From positions 2,108,001-2,172,000 of the forward strand of contig NZ_CP059856.1 of assembly GCF_009193325.2 (NCBI RefSeq): 64,000 nucleotides of DNA, read 5' to 3'. The notes beneath the pieces are model-generated. The model was not told the origin of the DNA. It did no database searches and worked only from the letters and a program-made list of their open reading frames with translations. Positions 36,532 through 45,930 of the stretch are shown in pieces. Each line of letters begins with the position of its first letter. Within the stretch, counting starts at the first letter, position 1. A program made the translations under genes and the position numbers. The stretch is from Bacteroides zhangwenhongii. GTDB lineage: Bacteria > Bacteroidota > Bacteroidia > Bacteroidales > Bacteroidaceae.

Positions 36532-37098
36532 TCATTCTTCTATTACTTTGATAAAATGTGCAGGAATGCCACCTACAACCGTATTCGCCGCCACATCTTT
36601 TGTCACTACAGCTCCGGCACCTACAACAGCATTATCACCGATAGTCACTCCCTGAAGAATCGTCGCATTAGAACCTATCCATACATTCTTGCCGAGTACG
36701 ATAGGTGCAGGATAAGTCGTTTTACGGTCTTGCGGAGCCAACCCGTGATTAAGTGTAGCAAAAACGACATTATGCCCGATCTGGCAACCATCGCCAATAG
36801 TCACACCACCATGATCCTGAAAATGACAGCAGGCATTAATAAACACACCCTCACCAACGGTAATATTCTTACCGAAATCCGTATAAAACGGTGGAAAGAC
36901 CCGAAGCGACGATGGCACCTGATAACCGAACAACCCGGAGAGTAATCGGCGCACTTCGTCCGGTGTATGATATACCGTATTCAGTTGGAAGGTGATACGT
37001 CTTGCCTCATTGCTCATATCGTCCATCAAACGATGTATTTCTTCTGTATTAAGCGCCTTGCGCGTCTTTACATATTCCTTAAAATCCTCGGTAGTCAT
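36532..37098 (-). CDS. Maltose/galactoside-type O-acetyltransferase
   Basis: A 188-residue left-handed beta-helix acetyltransferase. The N-terminal helical cap (MTTEDFKEYVKTRKALNTEE...MDDMSNEAR) is followed by hexapeptide repeats: INACCHFQDHGGVTIGDGCQIGHNV, the catalytic His in FATLNHGLAPQDRKTTYPAPIVLGKNVWIGSNA and ATILQGVTIGDNAVVGAGAVVTKDV. Substrate unknown (sugars or other acceptors). The ATG at 37098 is chosen over an earlier one that would add a hydrophobic extension lying in the preceding intergenic gap. Confidence 0.92.
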   Translation of the reverse strand: MTTEDFKEYVKTRKALNTEEIHRLMDDMSNEARRITFQLNTVYHTPDEVRRLLSGLFGYQVPSSLRVFPPFYTDFGKNITVGEGVFINACCHFQDHGGVTIGDGCQIGHNVVFATLNHGLAPQDRKTTYPAPIVLGKNVWIGSNATILQGVTIGDNAVVGAGAVVTKDVAANTVVGGIPAHFIKVIEE

Positions 37099-37137
37099 AT
37101 TATTTCCTTTCAAAAGATAAAACAGGATTAACAAAAA

Positions 37138-37965
37138 TCATCGTTTAGTCTGTTCGAGTTTGTTATACTCGTCATCTGTAACCGGTTCAAGCCACTCATT
37201 GGAAGTGTTTTCACCGGAAACTTCGAAAGCCAGATGAGCAAACCAACTGTCGGCAGCAGCTCCGTGCCAGTGTTTCACATTGGCAGGAATATGGATAACC
37301 GTACCAGGCAGAATCTCTACCGCCGGTTTACCTTCTTCCTGATACCAGCCTCGACCGGCTACACCGATAAGCATTTGTCCGCCACCTTTCGTTGCACGGT
37401 GAATATGCCAGTTATTACGGCAACGCGGTTCAAAAGTAACGTTAGAGATATTCACCTGCTCGCGCGAAACCGGAGCAAGATAACTGTTACCAATAAAATA
37501 CTGTGCATAGGCTGTATTGGGTTCGCCAATAGGGAAAATCATCTCACGCTGGAAAGCTGTTTTGGCATCCTCACCAACAATATCTTCAGACCATACTCCT
37601 TTTGCCAAATTGAACGCTGCCCACGCTTTCGGCCAACCTGCATAGAAACCTATATGAGTGATAATCTCTGCGATCTCCGTGCGGGTGATGCCGTTCTTCT
37701 TCGCCGACTGAAGATGATAAACGAGCGAATTGTCCGTGATTCCCATACTGATAAGGGAGGTAATGGTCACTAAACTGCGGTCACGCAGACCGAGTTTATC
37801 AGTGCGGCTCCAAACTTCTCCAAAGAGAACATCGTCATTGAGTTCCGCAAACTTTGTGGCAAACGTTCCTAACTGGTCGCGTCCTGCCGTCTGTACTATC
37901 TTTTCCTGTGCCATAACATTGAGTGTTAAAATACTAAATACTGAAAACAATAGGAGTTTATTCAT
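37138..37965 (-). CDS. Secreted carboxymuconolactone decarboxylase-cupin fusion
   Basis: A 275-residue exported protein: signal peptide MNKLLLFSVFSILTLNVMAQ, an AhpD-like CMD domain (about 40-115, RDRSLVTITSLISMGI and EIAEIITHIGFYAGWPKAWAAF) and a C-terminal cupin (about 160-255, NNWHIHRATKGGGQMLIGVAGRG and VIHIPANVKHWHGAAADSWFAHL) with metal-binding histidines. The CMD domain lacks the paired redox cysteines of AhpD. This two-domain layout is common in redox clusters with flavodoxins; its substrate is not known. The ATG at 37965 gives the clean signal; 37971 is an alternative. Confidence 0.88.
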   Translation of the reverse strand: MNKLLLFSVFSILTLNVMAQEKIVQTAGRDQLGTFATKFAELNDDVLFGEVWSRTDKLGLRDRSLVTITSLISMGITDNSLVYHLQSAKKNGITRTEIAEIITHIGFYAGWPKAWAAFNLAKGVWSEDIVGEDAKTAFQREMIFPIGEPNTAYAQYFIGNSYLAPVSREQVNISNVTFEPRCRNNWHIHRATKGGGQMLIGVAGRGWYQEEGKPAVEILPGTVIHIPANVKHWHGAAADSWFAHLAFEVSGENTSNEWLEPVTDDEYNKLEQTKR

Positions 37966-38107
37966 AATCATTTTGTTTTTTCACTGTTAAACTTCTGACT
38001 GCAAATTTACTACGATAAAACGAGTGGGCTTGTATATGATTTACTGATATTTGTACCCAAATCCTCGATTCTGTAATAAAGCCATATATAATTCAAAGAA
38101 AATGAAT

Positions 38108-38115
38108 TATATTTG
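38108..38115 (+). promoter_or_regulatory. Bacteroides -7 box for araC-type gene
   Basis: TATATTTG fits TAnnTTTG, 26 nt upstream of the regulator start. No clear -33 box. Confidence 0.5.
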
Positions 38116-38141
38116 CGATAAAGAATATAAAAGAAAGGATT

Positions 38142-39038
38142 ATGGAAGAGGTCATTAAACTTGATGAGGTAGATAAATACAACAAACTTTTCGGACTTGA
38201 AACACGACACCCGTTGGTTAGTGTTGTTGATCTGTCAAAAGCAACGCAATGGCCGGAACATTGCAAAATCAACTACGGCGTATATGCTCTTTACTTGAAA
38301 GATACCTACTGTGGAAATATCATGTATGGGCGTCAGAGTTACGACTATCAGGATGGTACGATTGTCAGCTTTGCTCCGGGCCAAATAGTAGAGACAAAGA
38401 TGATTAAAGATGTCCAACCAAACGCTCATGGCATCCTGTTTCACCCCGACCTGATTCGTGGCACGGCACTCGGTCAGGAGATCAAGAACTATTCTTTCTT
38501 TTCCTATGAAACCCGTGAGGCATTACACCTTTCAGAGGAGGAACGGGAGACTGTGATGGATTGCCTGCATAAGATTGAAATAGAACTGAAACACAACATA
38601 GACAAGCACAGCCGCCGACTAATTTGTGCCAATATCGGACTACTGCTCGATTATTGTATGCGTTTCTACGAACGACAGTTCACAACGCGCGAAGAAGTGA
38701 ACAAAGATATCATCGTCCGTTTTGAGCGGTTGCTGGATGAGTATTTCGACAACGAGACTCCGCTACGAGAGGGATTGCCTACCGTTAAATACTTTGCCGA
38801 CAAAGTATTTCTGTCAGCCAACTATTTCGGAGATATGATTAGAAAACAGACGGGACAGACCGCCTCGGAATATATCCAGCATAAACTGATCGAACGCGCT
38901 AAAGAAGCTTTGCTGGCAACAGACAAGACTACAAGTGAAATTGCTTACGGATTGGGATTCCAATATCCGCAGCATCTAAGCCGGATGTTCAAGCGGGTTA
39001 CAGGTTGCACCCCCAATGAATTCCGCTCACAGAATTAG
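38142..39038 (+). CDS. AraC-family transcriptional regulator
   Basis: A 298-residue regulator with an N-terminal cupin-like sensing domain (about 10-170; GTIVSFAPGQIVETK and HGILFHPDLI) and a C-terminal double HTH (about 205-298; VKYFADKVFLSANYFGDMIR, ERAKEALLATDKTTSEIAYGLGF, PQHLSRMFKRVTGCTPNEFR). It is divergent from the CMD-cupin, acetyltransferase and flavodoxin genes, with 176 nt between the starts, and is the obvious candidate activator of that trio. Confidence 0.93.
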   Translation: MEEVIKLDEVDKYNKLFGLETRHPLVSVVDLSKATQWPEHCKINYGVYALYLKDTYCGNIMYGRQSYDYQDGTIVSFAPGQIVETKMIKDVQPNAHGILFHPDLIRGTALGQEIKNYSFFSYETREALHLSEEERETVMDCLHKIEIELKHNIDKHSRRLICANIGLLLDYCMRFYERQFTTREEVNKDIIVRFERLLDEYFDNETPLREGLPTVKYFADKVFLSANYFGDMIRKQTGQTASEYIQHKLIERAKEALLATDKTTSEIAYGLGFQYPQHLSRMFKRVTGCTPNEFRSQN

Positions 39039-39159
39039 TCTTTATACGAAAATAACATCTATGAGTAACTCGCTCCCATATTTATGTTTATAGAATTTAT
39101 ATAGAGGGCATCAGACAGAAGAAAAATATAAGAAATAGAATTATACCAACTAATTATTA

Positions 39160-39167
39160 TATCTTTG
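39160..39167 (+). promoter_or_regulatory. Bacteroides -7 box for pspC-like gene
   Basis: TATCTTTG, 119 nt upstream of the start, which would leave a long 5' leader. Confidence 0.45.
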
Positions 39168-39286
39168 CGCAAAGCATTTTTATCGATTAGAGTATGGAAA
39201 GAACTCAGACCCATAAAAGTCATAAACAATAGATAAAGTAAACTCTGATAAGTAACAAACTTATACTAAACAATTATACAATAAAT

Positions 39287-39520
39287 ATGGAAAATGAAAA
39301 GAAACTGACCCGATCTTCCAATCGAATGATTGCAGGTGTATGTGCCGGAATAGCCGAATATTTTGGATGGGACCCAACTTTATTAAGAATCGTATACGTA
39401 TTAGCCACATTCTTCACAGCTTTCGCTGGTGTAATCATCTATATTATCTTGTGGATTGTCATGCCTTACAAAATACCTTCAGACGGATATGAAAACCGCA
39501 TGAACAACAGATTACATTAA
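39287..39520 (+). CDS. pspC: Stand-alone PspC-domain protein
   Basis: A 77-residue protein: KKLTRSSNRMIAGVCAGIAEYFGWDPTLLRI is the PspC domain core, followed by one membrane helix (about 35-60). In Bacteroides the small PspC proteins are separate from any pspA operon. A role in membrane stress is inferred from family only. Confidence 0.9.
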   Translation: MENEKKLTRSSNRMIAGVCAGIAEYFGWDPTLLRIVYVLATFFTAFAGVIIYIILWIVMPYKIPSDGYENRMNNRLH

Positions 39521-39597
39521 GACCAAGAGCCCATCCGATTTCTTATCAAACAATAATCAATCGAATGTGGCTCATTTTTATACCCCTCCATTAAGGA

Positions 39598-41442
39598 CTA
39601 GTACAATTCCAATCCGAACTCGTCTTTCAACTGCATTAATGCCTGATTCTTTTGAGCCATCATCTGAAACTTTTCTACACGACCGACGGGACGTACCGTT
39701 TCTGTTGGTTCACTAACCCGCACTGTCATCACCACTTTACTATTCTTTAACTGGACACGAAGATAATTCTGCAATTCAGGGATCAGATTTCTGAAATCCT
39801 TTGCAGCAATCTCATTGTCCACTACTACCTCAAAAGTCGTCGAGTTATTGAGCAATACCGGATGAAGCATCTGCATACGTTTCGTAAGAGAATCTTCCTC
39901 TTTCGGTAACTGACCGGCATACTGCTGCCAATAGAAATTCAAATCACGGTCATTAAAGATAAAATCCTCTTCTACAGCCTGTTGTACTTTAGCAGACTGT
40001 GGCATCGTTTCTTTCTGAGCAACCTGATCACGCTGCGGATTCTTTATAGATACCCCCAGGCTGGACATCTTCATGACAGGAATCTTCCGTTCTCCCTGCC
40101 CTCCCTGAGCAATTCCCGCACTTTGAGACGGAACGGAAGTAGTGGAATTCGAAGAAGATGATATAGATGATGATACCGCTTGCGTTGCCACAGATGTCTG
40201 CGGCTGACGAACAGGCGTTTGTTGATGAACAGCAGTCTGAGACGCTGAAGTAGCAGGAGTCACCTGCGGTTGCTGTGCTGCGGCAGGTTGGGTGAATACG
40301 GGTTTTATAGTCTTTTTAGGGCTACGCCCACCACTCACATCATCCCCCTCAATGGTAAGCTGCGCAACCTGTATTAAGGTCAGTTCTACCAGCAAACGCT
40401 TATTTTTGCTGATACGATAATTCAAATCACACTCATTACAGAGCTTCATCGCCCGATACAAAAAAGGCAACGGACATTTCTGTGCCTGCTCCTGATAGCG
40501 TTGACGTATGCTCGCTCCGACCTCCAACAAAGGCAATGTCACTGCATCTTTAGCTACCAGCAAATCACGGAAATGAGAAGACAAACCGGTTATAAAATGA
40601 CTCCCGTCAAAACCTTTGTTCAACACATCATTGAAAAGCAACAATGCATCACTTACCTTATTTTCAAGAAAAGAATCGGTCAGACGGAAATAATATTCGT
40701 AATCAAGTACATTCAGATTATCAATTACACTCTTGTACGTGATGTTGCCTCCGGTAAAACTCACCACCTGGTCGAAAATAGACAAAGCATCGCGCATACC
40801 ACCGTCCGCCTTCATGGCAATCACATTCAATGCTTCCGGCTCTGCCGTAATTCCTTCTTTTGAAGCGACATAAGAAAGGTGATTCACAGTATCTTCCACG
40901 CTAATCCGGTTGAAATCATAAATCTGGCAACGGGAAAGAATGGTCGGAAGAATCTTATGTTTCTCCGTTGTAGCCAAAATAAAGATGGCATGACGGGGAG
41001 GCTCTTCCAGCGTTTTCAGAAAAGCATTGAAAGCAGACGCGGAGAGCATATGTACCTCATCGATAATGTATACCTTATATTTACCGATCTGTGGCGGGAT
41101 ACGCACCTGCTCCACCAATTGGCGGATATCGTCCACCGAATTATTGGAAGCAGCATCCAGTTCATGGATATTGTACGACCGTTGTTCATTAAAAGCCACA
41201 CAAGACTCACACTGATTGCAAGCCTCGCCATCAGCAGTAGGTGTCATGCAGTTAATGGTTTTGGCAAAGATTCGTGCGCACGTAGTCTTTCCGACTCCGC
41301 GTGGTCCGCAGAACAAATAAGCATGAGCAAGTTTCTGAGTAGCAATCGCATTTTTCAGCGTAGTGGTCAGCGCCCGTTGTCCCACCACCGATTCAAAGGT
41401 GGACGGACGATATTTACGGGCTGATACAATATAGTTTTCCAT
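39598..41442 (-). CDS. dnaX: DNA polymerase III gamma/tau subunit
   Basis: A 614-residue clamp-loader ATPase. Walker A is FCGPRGVGKTTCARIFAK, the zinc site has Cys at CMTPTADGEACNQCESC, Walker B is VYIIDEVHMLSASAFNAFLK and the SRC motif is TILSRCQIYDFNRI. Residues about 390-490 form a low-complexity Gln/Ser/Ala/Thr linker, followed by a tau-specific C-terminal domain. No obvious programmed frameshift site was noticed. It ends only about 80 nt beyond the convergent pspC. Confidence 0.96.
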   Translation of the reverse strand: MENYIVSARKYRPSTFESVVGQRALTTTLKNAIATQKLAHAYLFCGPRGVGKTTCARIFAKTINCMTPTADGEACNQCESCVAFNEQRSYNIHELDAASNNSVDDIRQLVEQVRIPPQIGKYKVYIIDEVHMLSASAFNAFLKTLEEPPRHAIFILATTEKHKILPTILSRCQIYDFNRISVEDTVNHLSYVASKEGITAEPEALNVIAMKADGGMRDALSIFDQVVSFTGGNITYKSVIDNLNVLDYEYYFRLTDSFLENKVSDALLLFNDVLNKGFDGSHFITGLSSHFRDLLVAKDAVTLPLLEVGASIRQRYQEQAQKCPLPFLYRAMKLCNECDLNYRISKNKRLLVELTLIQVAQLTIEGDDVSGGRSPKKTIKPVFTQPAAAQQPQVTPATSASQTAVHQQTPVRQPQTSVATQAVSSSISSSSNSTTSVPSQSAGIAQGGQGERKIPVMKMSSLGVSIKNPQRDQVAQKETMPQSAKVQQAVEEDFIFNDRDLNFYWQQYAGQLPKEEDSLTKRMQMLHPVLLNNSTTFEVVVDNEIAAKDFRNLIPELQNYLRVQLKNSKVVMTVRVSEPTETVRPVGRVEKFQMMAQKNQALMQLKDEFGLELY

Positions 41443-41570
41443 ATCCGGGATTCCTCTATTTTTCTTTATTTTTTGCTTTCAGTGCAAAAGTACATAAAAA
41501 AGTGATAAGTAATAAGGGATAGAGAAAGAAGTTTTGAAGCGGAAGAGATAAGTTTTTAAGTTATTAGTTT

Positions 41571-41578
41571 TATCTTTG
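41571..41578 (+). promoter_or_regulatory. Bacteroides -7 box for divIC/ftsB-like gene
   Basis: TATCTTTG, 22 nt upstream of the start codon. Confidence 0.6.
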
Positions 41579-41600
41579 CGGATATTTATAAAGGTAGGTT

Positions 41601-41900
41601 ATGGGTAAACTAATCAGTATTTGGAATTTCATATGCAGACGGAAGTATCTTATTACCATTGTCGCATTCGCTGTCATCATAGGTTTTCTGGATGAGAACA
41701 GTCTGGTGCGCCGTCTCGGATATGAACGCGAAATCAGTCAGCTAAAAGAAGAAATAGAAAAGTACCGCACGGATTATGAAGAGAATACGAAACGCCTCAA
41801 CGAAATAAGTACCAATCCAGATGCAATCGAACAGATAGCCCGCGAGAAGTACTTGATGAAGAAACCCAACGAAGATATTTACGTTTTTGAAGAAGAATAG
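41601..41900 (+). CDS. FtsB/DivIC-family septum protein
   Basis: A 99-residue bitopic protein: one membrane helix (about 14-31, YLITIVAFAVIIGFL) followed by a coiled coil (EREISQLKEEIEKYRTDYEENTKRLNEI) and the conserved end IEQIAREKYLMKKPNEDIYVF, which is the DivIC/FtsB signature. It acts with FtsL and FtsQ in the divisome. The neighbouring small membrane gene begins 3 nt after its stop. Confidence 0.9.
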   Translation: MGKLISIWNFICRRKYLITIVAFAVIIGFLDENSLVRRLGYEREISQLKEEIEKYRTDYEENTKRLNEISTNPDAIEQIAREKYLMKKPNEDIYVFEEE

Positions 41901-41903
41901 AGA

Positions 41904-42248
41904 ATGAAACAATTAATACCCGCACTGTTCGTTGTCGGTGCTATAATGGCTCTTGCCGGAGCTGCCGTATTTATCACCGGATGGACGTATGCTCCCTACA
42001 TATACACTGTCGGTGCCGGTTTTATCGCACTGGCACAAGTAAACACACCCGTCAAAGGTAAAAGCAAAACTTTGAAACGTTTACGCATTCAACAAATATT
42101 CGGAGCATTAGCCCTGATTCTCACCGGAGCATTCATGTTCACAACACGTGGTAACGAATGGATTGCTTGTCTTACAATTGCCGCCATACTCGAACTTTAC
42201 ACAGCTTTCCGCATCCCGCAGGAAGAAGAGAAAGAAAAAGCCAACTAA
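41904..42248 (+). CDS. Small four-helix membrane protein
   Basis: A 114-residue protein with four hydrophobic helices (about 5-25, 30-45, 60-80, 88-103) and a charged C-terminus (PQEEEKEKAN). Its start follows the DivIC-like stop by 3 nt, so the two are translationally coupled. I do not recognise the family. Confidence 0.75.
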   Translation: MKQLIPALFVVGAIMALAGAAVFITGWTYAPYIYTVGAGFIALAQVNTPVKGKSKTLKRLRIQQIFGALALILTGAFMFTTRGNEWIACLTIAAILELYTAFRIPQEEEKEKAN

Positions 42249-42673
42249 AAAAAGTTTTGCGCATTTTACCCTCATACTCTCATAAACCACCTGCATTCCT
42301 TTATTCATCGGCTTTTCAGTTATGATAGCAAGCCTGAGGTTTTACTTATGCTCTCAGGTGTCTCATCATTTAATATATAGTGATTCCACAGATACTTTCT
42401 TAATATTCTCTGTAAAAGCTCTCGATATTTACAAGAGCTCACTAATGTGAACAAATAAGCTAACATCAATGAACATATATATCCACTATTGTTAGCCTTT
42501 CAGCTCACAATAGTGAGCTCATAGAAATAACTAATAGCCAACCAAAGAACAATGCTGTATTATCACAAGAATGTAGGAAGAATAAGGTAACAAATACCCT
42601 TATTGCAAGTGAAATGACCGCTCATTCAACTACAAAGTAAAGGTCATAAAAGAAATATAGACCAAACTTATTC
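42249..42673. other. Gene-free stretch with nested hairpins
   Basis: About 425 bases without a plausible gene. Near its middle, GCTAACA (42459-42465) can pair with TGTTAGC (42490-42496), and AGCTCAC (42502-42508) with GTGAGCT (42513-42519) around a 4-nt loop. Each stem is only 7 bp. No T-run follows, so this is not a standard terminator. Confidence 0.6.
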
Positions 42674-43045
42674 TCATTTCATAAATACGAAATACACCGC
42701 CGCAATCAGACACATAAATGCAGCTAAATGATTCCAATGCAACGCTTCTCCTTTAAAAAACACAGTAGTAAATAATGTGAAGATGATTAAAGTGATAACT
42801 TCCTGAATCACTTTCAATTGCATCAATGAGAAAGGGCCACCATTACCTATAAACCCAATACGATTCGCCGGAATCTGACATGAATATTCAAAAAAAGCAA
42901 TTGCCCAACTGAATGTAATTACTCCTATCAAGGGCAAAGCGGCAAACCAATTATATTCCTGTCTCATTTTCAGATGTCCGTACCAAGCAAAGGTCATAAA
43001 TATATTAGACACAATCAGTAACAAAATAGTATAGAATCCTTTCAT
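42674..43045 (-). CDS. DUF486 / DMT-superfamily small membrane protein
   Basis: A 123-residue protein with four membrane helices; the phrases FMTFAWYGHLKMR, AIAFFEYSCQIPANRIG and SLMQLKVIQEVITLIIFTLF identify DUF486, related to EamA/SMR-type transporters. Substrate unknown. Same direction as ttcA, 3 nt after its stop. Confidence 0.9.
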   Translation of the reverse strand: MKGFYTILLLIVSNIFMTFAWYGHLKMRQEYNWFAALPLIGVITFSWAIAFFEYSCQIPANRIGFIGNGGPFSLMQLKVIQEVITLIIFTLFTTVFFKGEALHWNHLAAFMCLIAAVYFVFMK

Positions 43046-43048
43046 AAC

Positions 43049-43795
43049 TCAATCAATTTTATTCGGTAATAAATCTTCCTGTATATTCGCCATACTTCCC
43101 CAAAGGCTATAACGCGCTTCCGGGTTCATCGCTTCCAATTGCCGTAAAATGCCTTTCATATCACTACGGCTGGATTTCGATTCATAAGGGCAGTTCTTCA
43201 CTTGCTTCCGATAATGATGCAAAGCTGCCAATTCTATTAAATCCGATTCGTGAACCAGACACATCGGACGGATAATCGTCATATCGAATTTATTCATCAC
43301 CAATCGGGGCGGCATTGTACTGAATGCCCCTTGATAAGTAATATTCATCAATAAAGTTTCCAAAATGTCATCCATGTGATGTCCTAAAGCAATCTTATTG
43401 CAGCCATGTTCTTTGGCCACCGTAAACAATGCTTTACGGCGATTCCAAGAACAAAGAAAGCAAGGAGATTTACGGGTATCTGTAGAAGGATCAAAAGAAG
43501 TTTCATATTGCACAAAAGTCACTCCATTCGCTTCGCAATGCGCTTTCAGGTATTCCGTATCACTCTGATAAGGAATATTCGTCATCACCACATGAACTGC
43601 AATGACAGAAAAGCGAGGCTTGTAGATACGTGCGCGTTTTCCCAGCAACTCTACAAGCGCCAACGAATCTTTCCCGCCCGACAGTCCGATGAGTATTCTA
43701 TCCCCCTCTTCTATCAGCCCATATTGCACCACTCCTTTGTTAAACCGCCGTTCAATGCGGCGAATAGCTTTCTCTTCTTCGGTAAATTGTGTCAT
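43049..43795 (-). CDS. ttcA: TtcA-like tRNA 2-thiolation enzyme
   Basis: A 248-residue PP-loop ATPase that, by family, thiolates cytidine 32 in tRNA using an iron-sulphur cluster. The PP-loop is ILIGLSGGKDSLALVELLG and the first cysteine pair is SPCFLCSWNRRKALF, with IALGHHMDDILETLLMN downstream. The third cluster ligand is plausibly the cysteine in RPMCLVHES. The ATG at 43795 is chosen because a -7 box (43814-43821) overlaps the longer start at 43816. Confidence 0.9.
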   Translation of the reverse strand: MTQFTEEEKAIRRIERRFNKGVVQYGLIEEGDRILIGLSGGKDSLALVELLGKRARIYKPRFSVIAVHVVMTNIPYQSDTEYLKAHCEANGVTFVQYETSFDPSTDTRKSPCFLCSWNRRKALFTVAKEHGCNKIALGHHMDDILETLLMNITYQGAFSTMPPRLVMNKFDMTIIRPMCLVHESDLIELAALHHYRKQVKNCPYESKSSRSDMKGILRQLEAMNPEARYSLWGSMANIQEDLLPNKID

Positions 43796-43813
43796 ATCTT
43801 CAAAAATCGGCTG

Positions 43814-43821
43814 CAAAAGTA
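43814..43821 (-). promoter_or_regulatory. Bacteroides -7 box for ttcA
   Basis: Minus-strand TACTTTTG, 18 nt upstream of the chosen ATG. It overlaps the alternative start and so decides against it. Confidence 0.6.
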
Positions 43822-43894
43822 AGCGAAAAGAATGATTTAAAGAAGAATTAACATAATAGAATCTCTGAAAAAGGGTTTATTTCTAATAAATTTG

Positions 43895-43902
43895 TACTTT
43901 TG
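43895..43902 (+). promoter_or_regulatory. Bacteroides -7 box for TPR/propeller gene
   Basis: TACTTTTG, matching TAnnTTTG, about 76 nt upstream of the start, with TTT about 17 nt before it as a possible -33 element. Confidence 0.5.
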
Positions 43903-43978
43903 AACAATTGATTAGTTGGCAGATTTCCAAAAGCAACAATACTTTTAAATAATCCGCCACCCATAAATGCTAAAAACG

Positions 43979-45400
43979 ATGAAAGGAAAATATATTCTAT
44001 TTCTATTTTGTAGTCTCTTCTTATGCGAAGTTTCTGCGCAAACATTGGAACAGGCGCGCGCTTTGTTCACGAAAGGCGAATATGAAAAAGCCAAACCTGT
44101 CTTTAAAAGGTACGTAAAATCTCAACCGTCCAACGGAAACTACAACTATTGGTATGGCGTGTGCTGCCTGAAAACCGGAGAAGCCGAAGAAGCGGTGAAA
44201 CCTCTCGAAATGGCAGTCAAGAAGCGTGTAGCTAGCGGACAGCTTTATTTAGGACAGGCTTATAACGAAACATATCGTTTCGAAGAGGCAGTAGAATGTT
44301 TTGAAGAGTATATCGCTGATTTGAAGAAGCGTAAAAGAGCAACCGAAGAAGCAGAGAAACTACTGGAAAAGAGCAAAGCTGATCTCCGTATGTTGAAAGG
44401 TGTTGAAGATGTTTGTATTATCGACAGTTTCGTTGTAGATAAAGCAACGTTTCTGAATGCTTATAAAATTAGTGAGGAATCGGGAAAACTGTTTACTTTC
44501 AACGACTTCTTCCAAACAGGAGGAGATCACGAGGGTACTGTCTACGAAACTGAAATCGGGAATAAAATCTATTACAGCGAGAAGGGTGAAAGAGGTAGTC
44601 TGGATATACTTTCCAAAAACAAGTTGCAGAATGAATGGAGCAACGGACGACCACTGCCGGGTAGTATCAATGATGCAGGAAACGCAAACTATCCTTATGT
44701 AATGGCAGATGGTGTGACTATTTATTATGCCAGTGACGGTGAAGGATTGGGAGGTTATGATATTTTTGTCACCCGTTACAATACCAATACCGATACTTAT
44801 TTAGTACCGGAAAACGTGGGTATGCCGTTCAATTCTCCATACAATGATTATATGTACGTCATTGACGAATATAACAATCTAGGTTGGTTCGCTTCCGACC
44901 GTTTCCAGCCGGAAGGAAAGGTATGTATCTATGTATTCATTCCCAATAATTCAAAACAGACTTACAACTACGAAGCGATGGATCGGAAGCAGATGATTCG
45001 GCTGGCACAAATCCATTCTTTGAAAGAAACCTGGAAAGATAAACAAACGGTTGCAGAAGCCCTGCAACGTCTGGAAGCCGCTATCAGCCATAAGCCCAAA
45101 GAACGTCGAAAGGTCGATTTTGAATTTGTCATTGACGATAATACAACTTATTACCTGATGACTGACTTTAAGTCCGCCAAAGCCAAACAGCTTTTCCTAC
45201 GTTACCGACAAATGGAAAAAGATTATCTGCAACAGGAAGAAAAACTGAACAACTTGCGACAACAGTATTCCACCGGCAATAAACAGGGAAAAGAGAGAAT
45301 GGCGCCTGCTATCCTCGACCTGGAAAAGCGGATATTGCAGATGTCAGAGGAATTGGCTGCTCTCGAAATAAATGTGCGTAATGCAGAAAAAACAAAATAA
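43979..45400 (+). CDS. Exported TPR / beta-propeller protein
   Basis: A 473-residue protein: signal peptide MKGKYILFLFCSLFLCEVSA; TPR repeats to about residue 130 (ALFTKGEYEKAKPVFKRYVK, YLGQAYNETYRFEEAVECFEEYI); a PD40/TolB-like propeller segment (about 180-320, with YPYVMADGVTIYYASDGEGLGGYDIFV and NLGWFASDRF); and a C-terminal coiled coil (LRQQYSTGNKQGKERM...LEKRILQMSEELAALE). The OmpA domain often found at the end of such proteins is missing. Probably periplasmic or envelope-bound. Upstream of nfeD-floA. An ATG at 43967 is an alternative. Confidence 0.83.
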   Translation: MKGKYILFLFCSLFLCEVSAQTLEQARALFTKGEYEKAKPVFKRYVKSQPSNGNYNYWYGVCCLKTGEAEEAVKPLEMAVKKRVASGQLYLGQAYNETYRFEEAVECFEEYIADLKKRKRATEEAEKLLEKSKADLRMLKGVEDVCIIDSFVVDKATFLNAYKISEESGKLFTFNDFFQTGGDHEGTVYETEIGNKIYYSEKGERGSLDILSKNKLQNEWSNGRPLPGSINDAGNANYPYVMADGVTIYYASDGEGLGGYDIFVTRYNTNTDTYLVPENVGMPFNSPYNDYMYVIDEYNNLGWFASDRFQPEGKVCIYVFIPNNSKQTYNYEAMDRKQMIRLAQIHSLKETWKDKQTVAEALQRLEAAISHKPKERRKVDFEFVIDDNTTYYLMTDFKSAKAKQLFLRYRQMEKDYLQQEEKLNNLRQQYSTGNKQGKERMAPAILDLEKRILQMSEELAALEINVRNAEKTK

Positions 45401-45416
45401 TTAATAACCCTGAACT

Positions 45417-45887
45417 ATGGATATACTCATTATCGCCGTTCTCATTATTACCGCAGTTATACTGTTCCTGGTAGAACTGTTCGTTATTCCCGGCATTAGT
45501 CTGGCTGGAATCTCAGCACTGGGATGCATTATCTATGCCAACTATTATGCGTTTGCAAATATTGGAATGGCGGGAGGATTTATCACTTTGGGCATATCGG
45601 CCATTGCCTGTATCGGTTCACTGATCTGGTTTATGCGCTCAAAGATGCTGGATAAGCTGGCTTTGAAAAAAGACATCGATTCGAAAGTAGACCGCAGCGC
45701 AGAACAAAGTGTAAAAGTAGGTGATACAGGTATAAGTACTACCCGCCTCGCACAAATCGGTTATGCGGAAATCAATGGTAACATTGTGGAAGTAAAGTCG
45801 ATGGACGGTTTTCTGGACGAAAAGACTCCGATTATCGTCAACCGTATCAGTGACGGAACAATTATGGTTGAGAAACACAGAAAATAA
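45417..45887 (+). CDS. NfeD-family membrane protein
   Basis: A 156-residue short NfeD: three membrane helices (about 3-75), then a small soluble OB-like domain with GDTGISTTRLAQIGYAEING and TPIIVNRISDGTIMVEK. NfeD proteins partner flotillin-like SPFH proteins; floA lies 43 nt downstream, the usual pairing. Confidence 0.92.
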   Translation: MDILIIAVLIITAVILFLVELFVIPGISLAGISALGCIIYANYYAFANIGMAGGFITLGISAIACIGSLIWFMRSKMLDKLALKKDIDSKVDRSAEQSVKVGDTGISTTRLAQIGYAEINGNIVEVKSMDGFLDEKTPIIVNRISDGTIMVEKHRK

Positions 45888-45930
45888 TTATTCTTTTACA
45901 GAAATAATATTCACTTAATACAAACTATCA

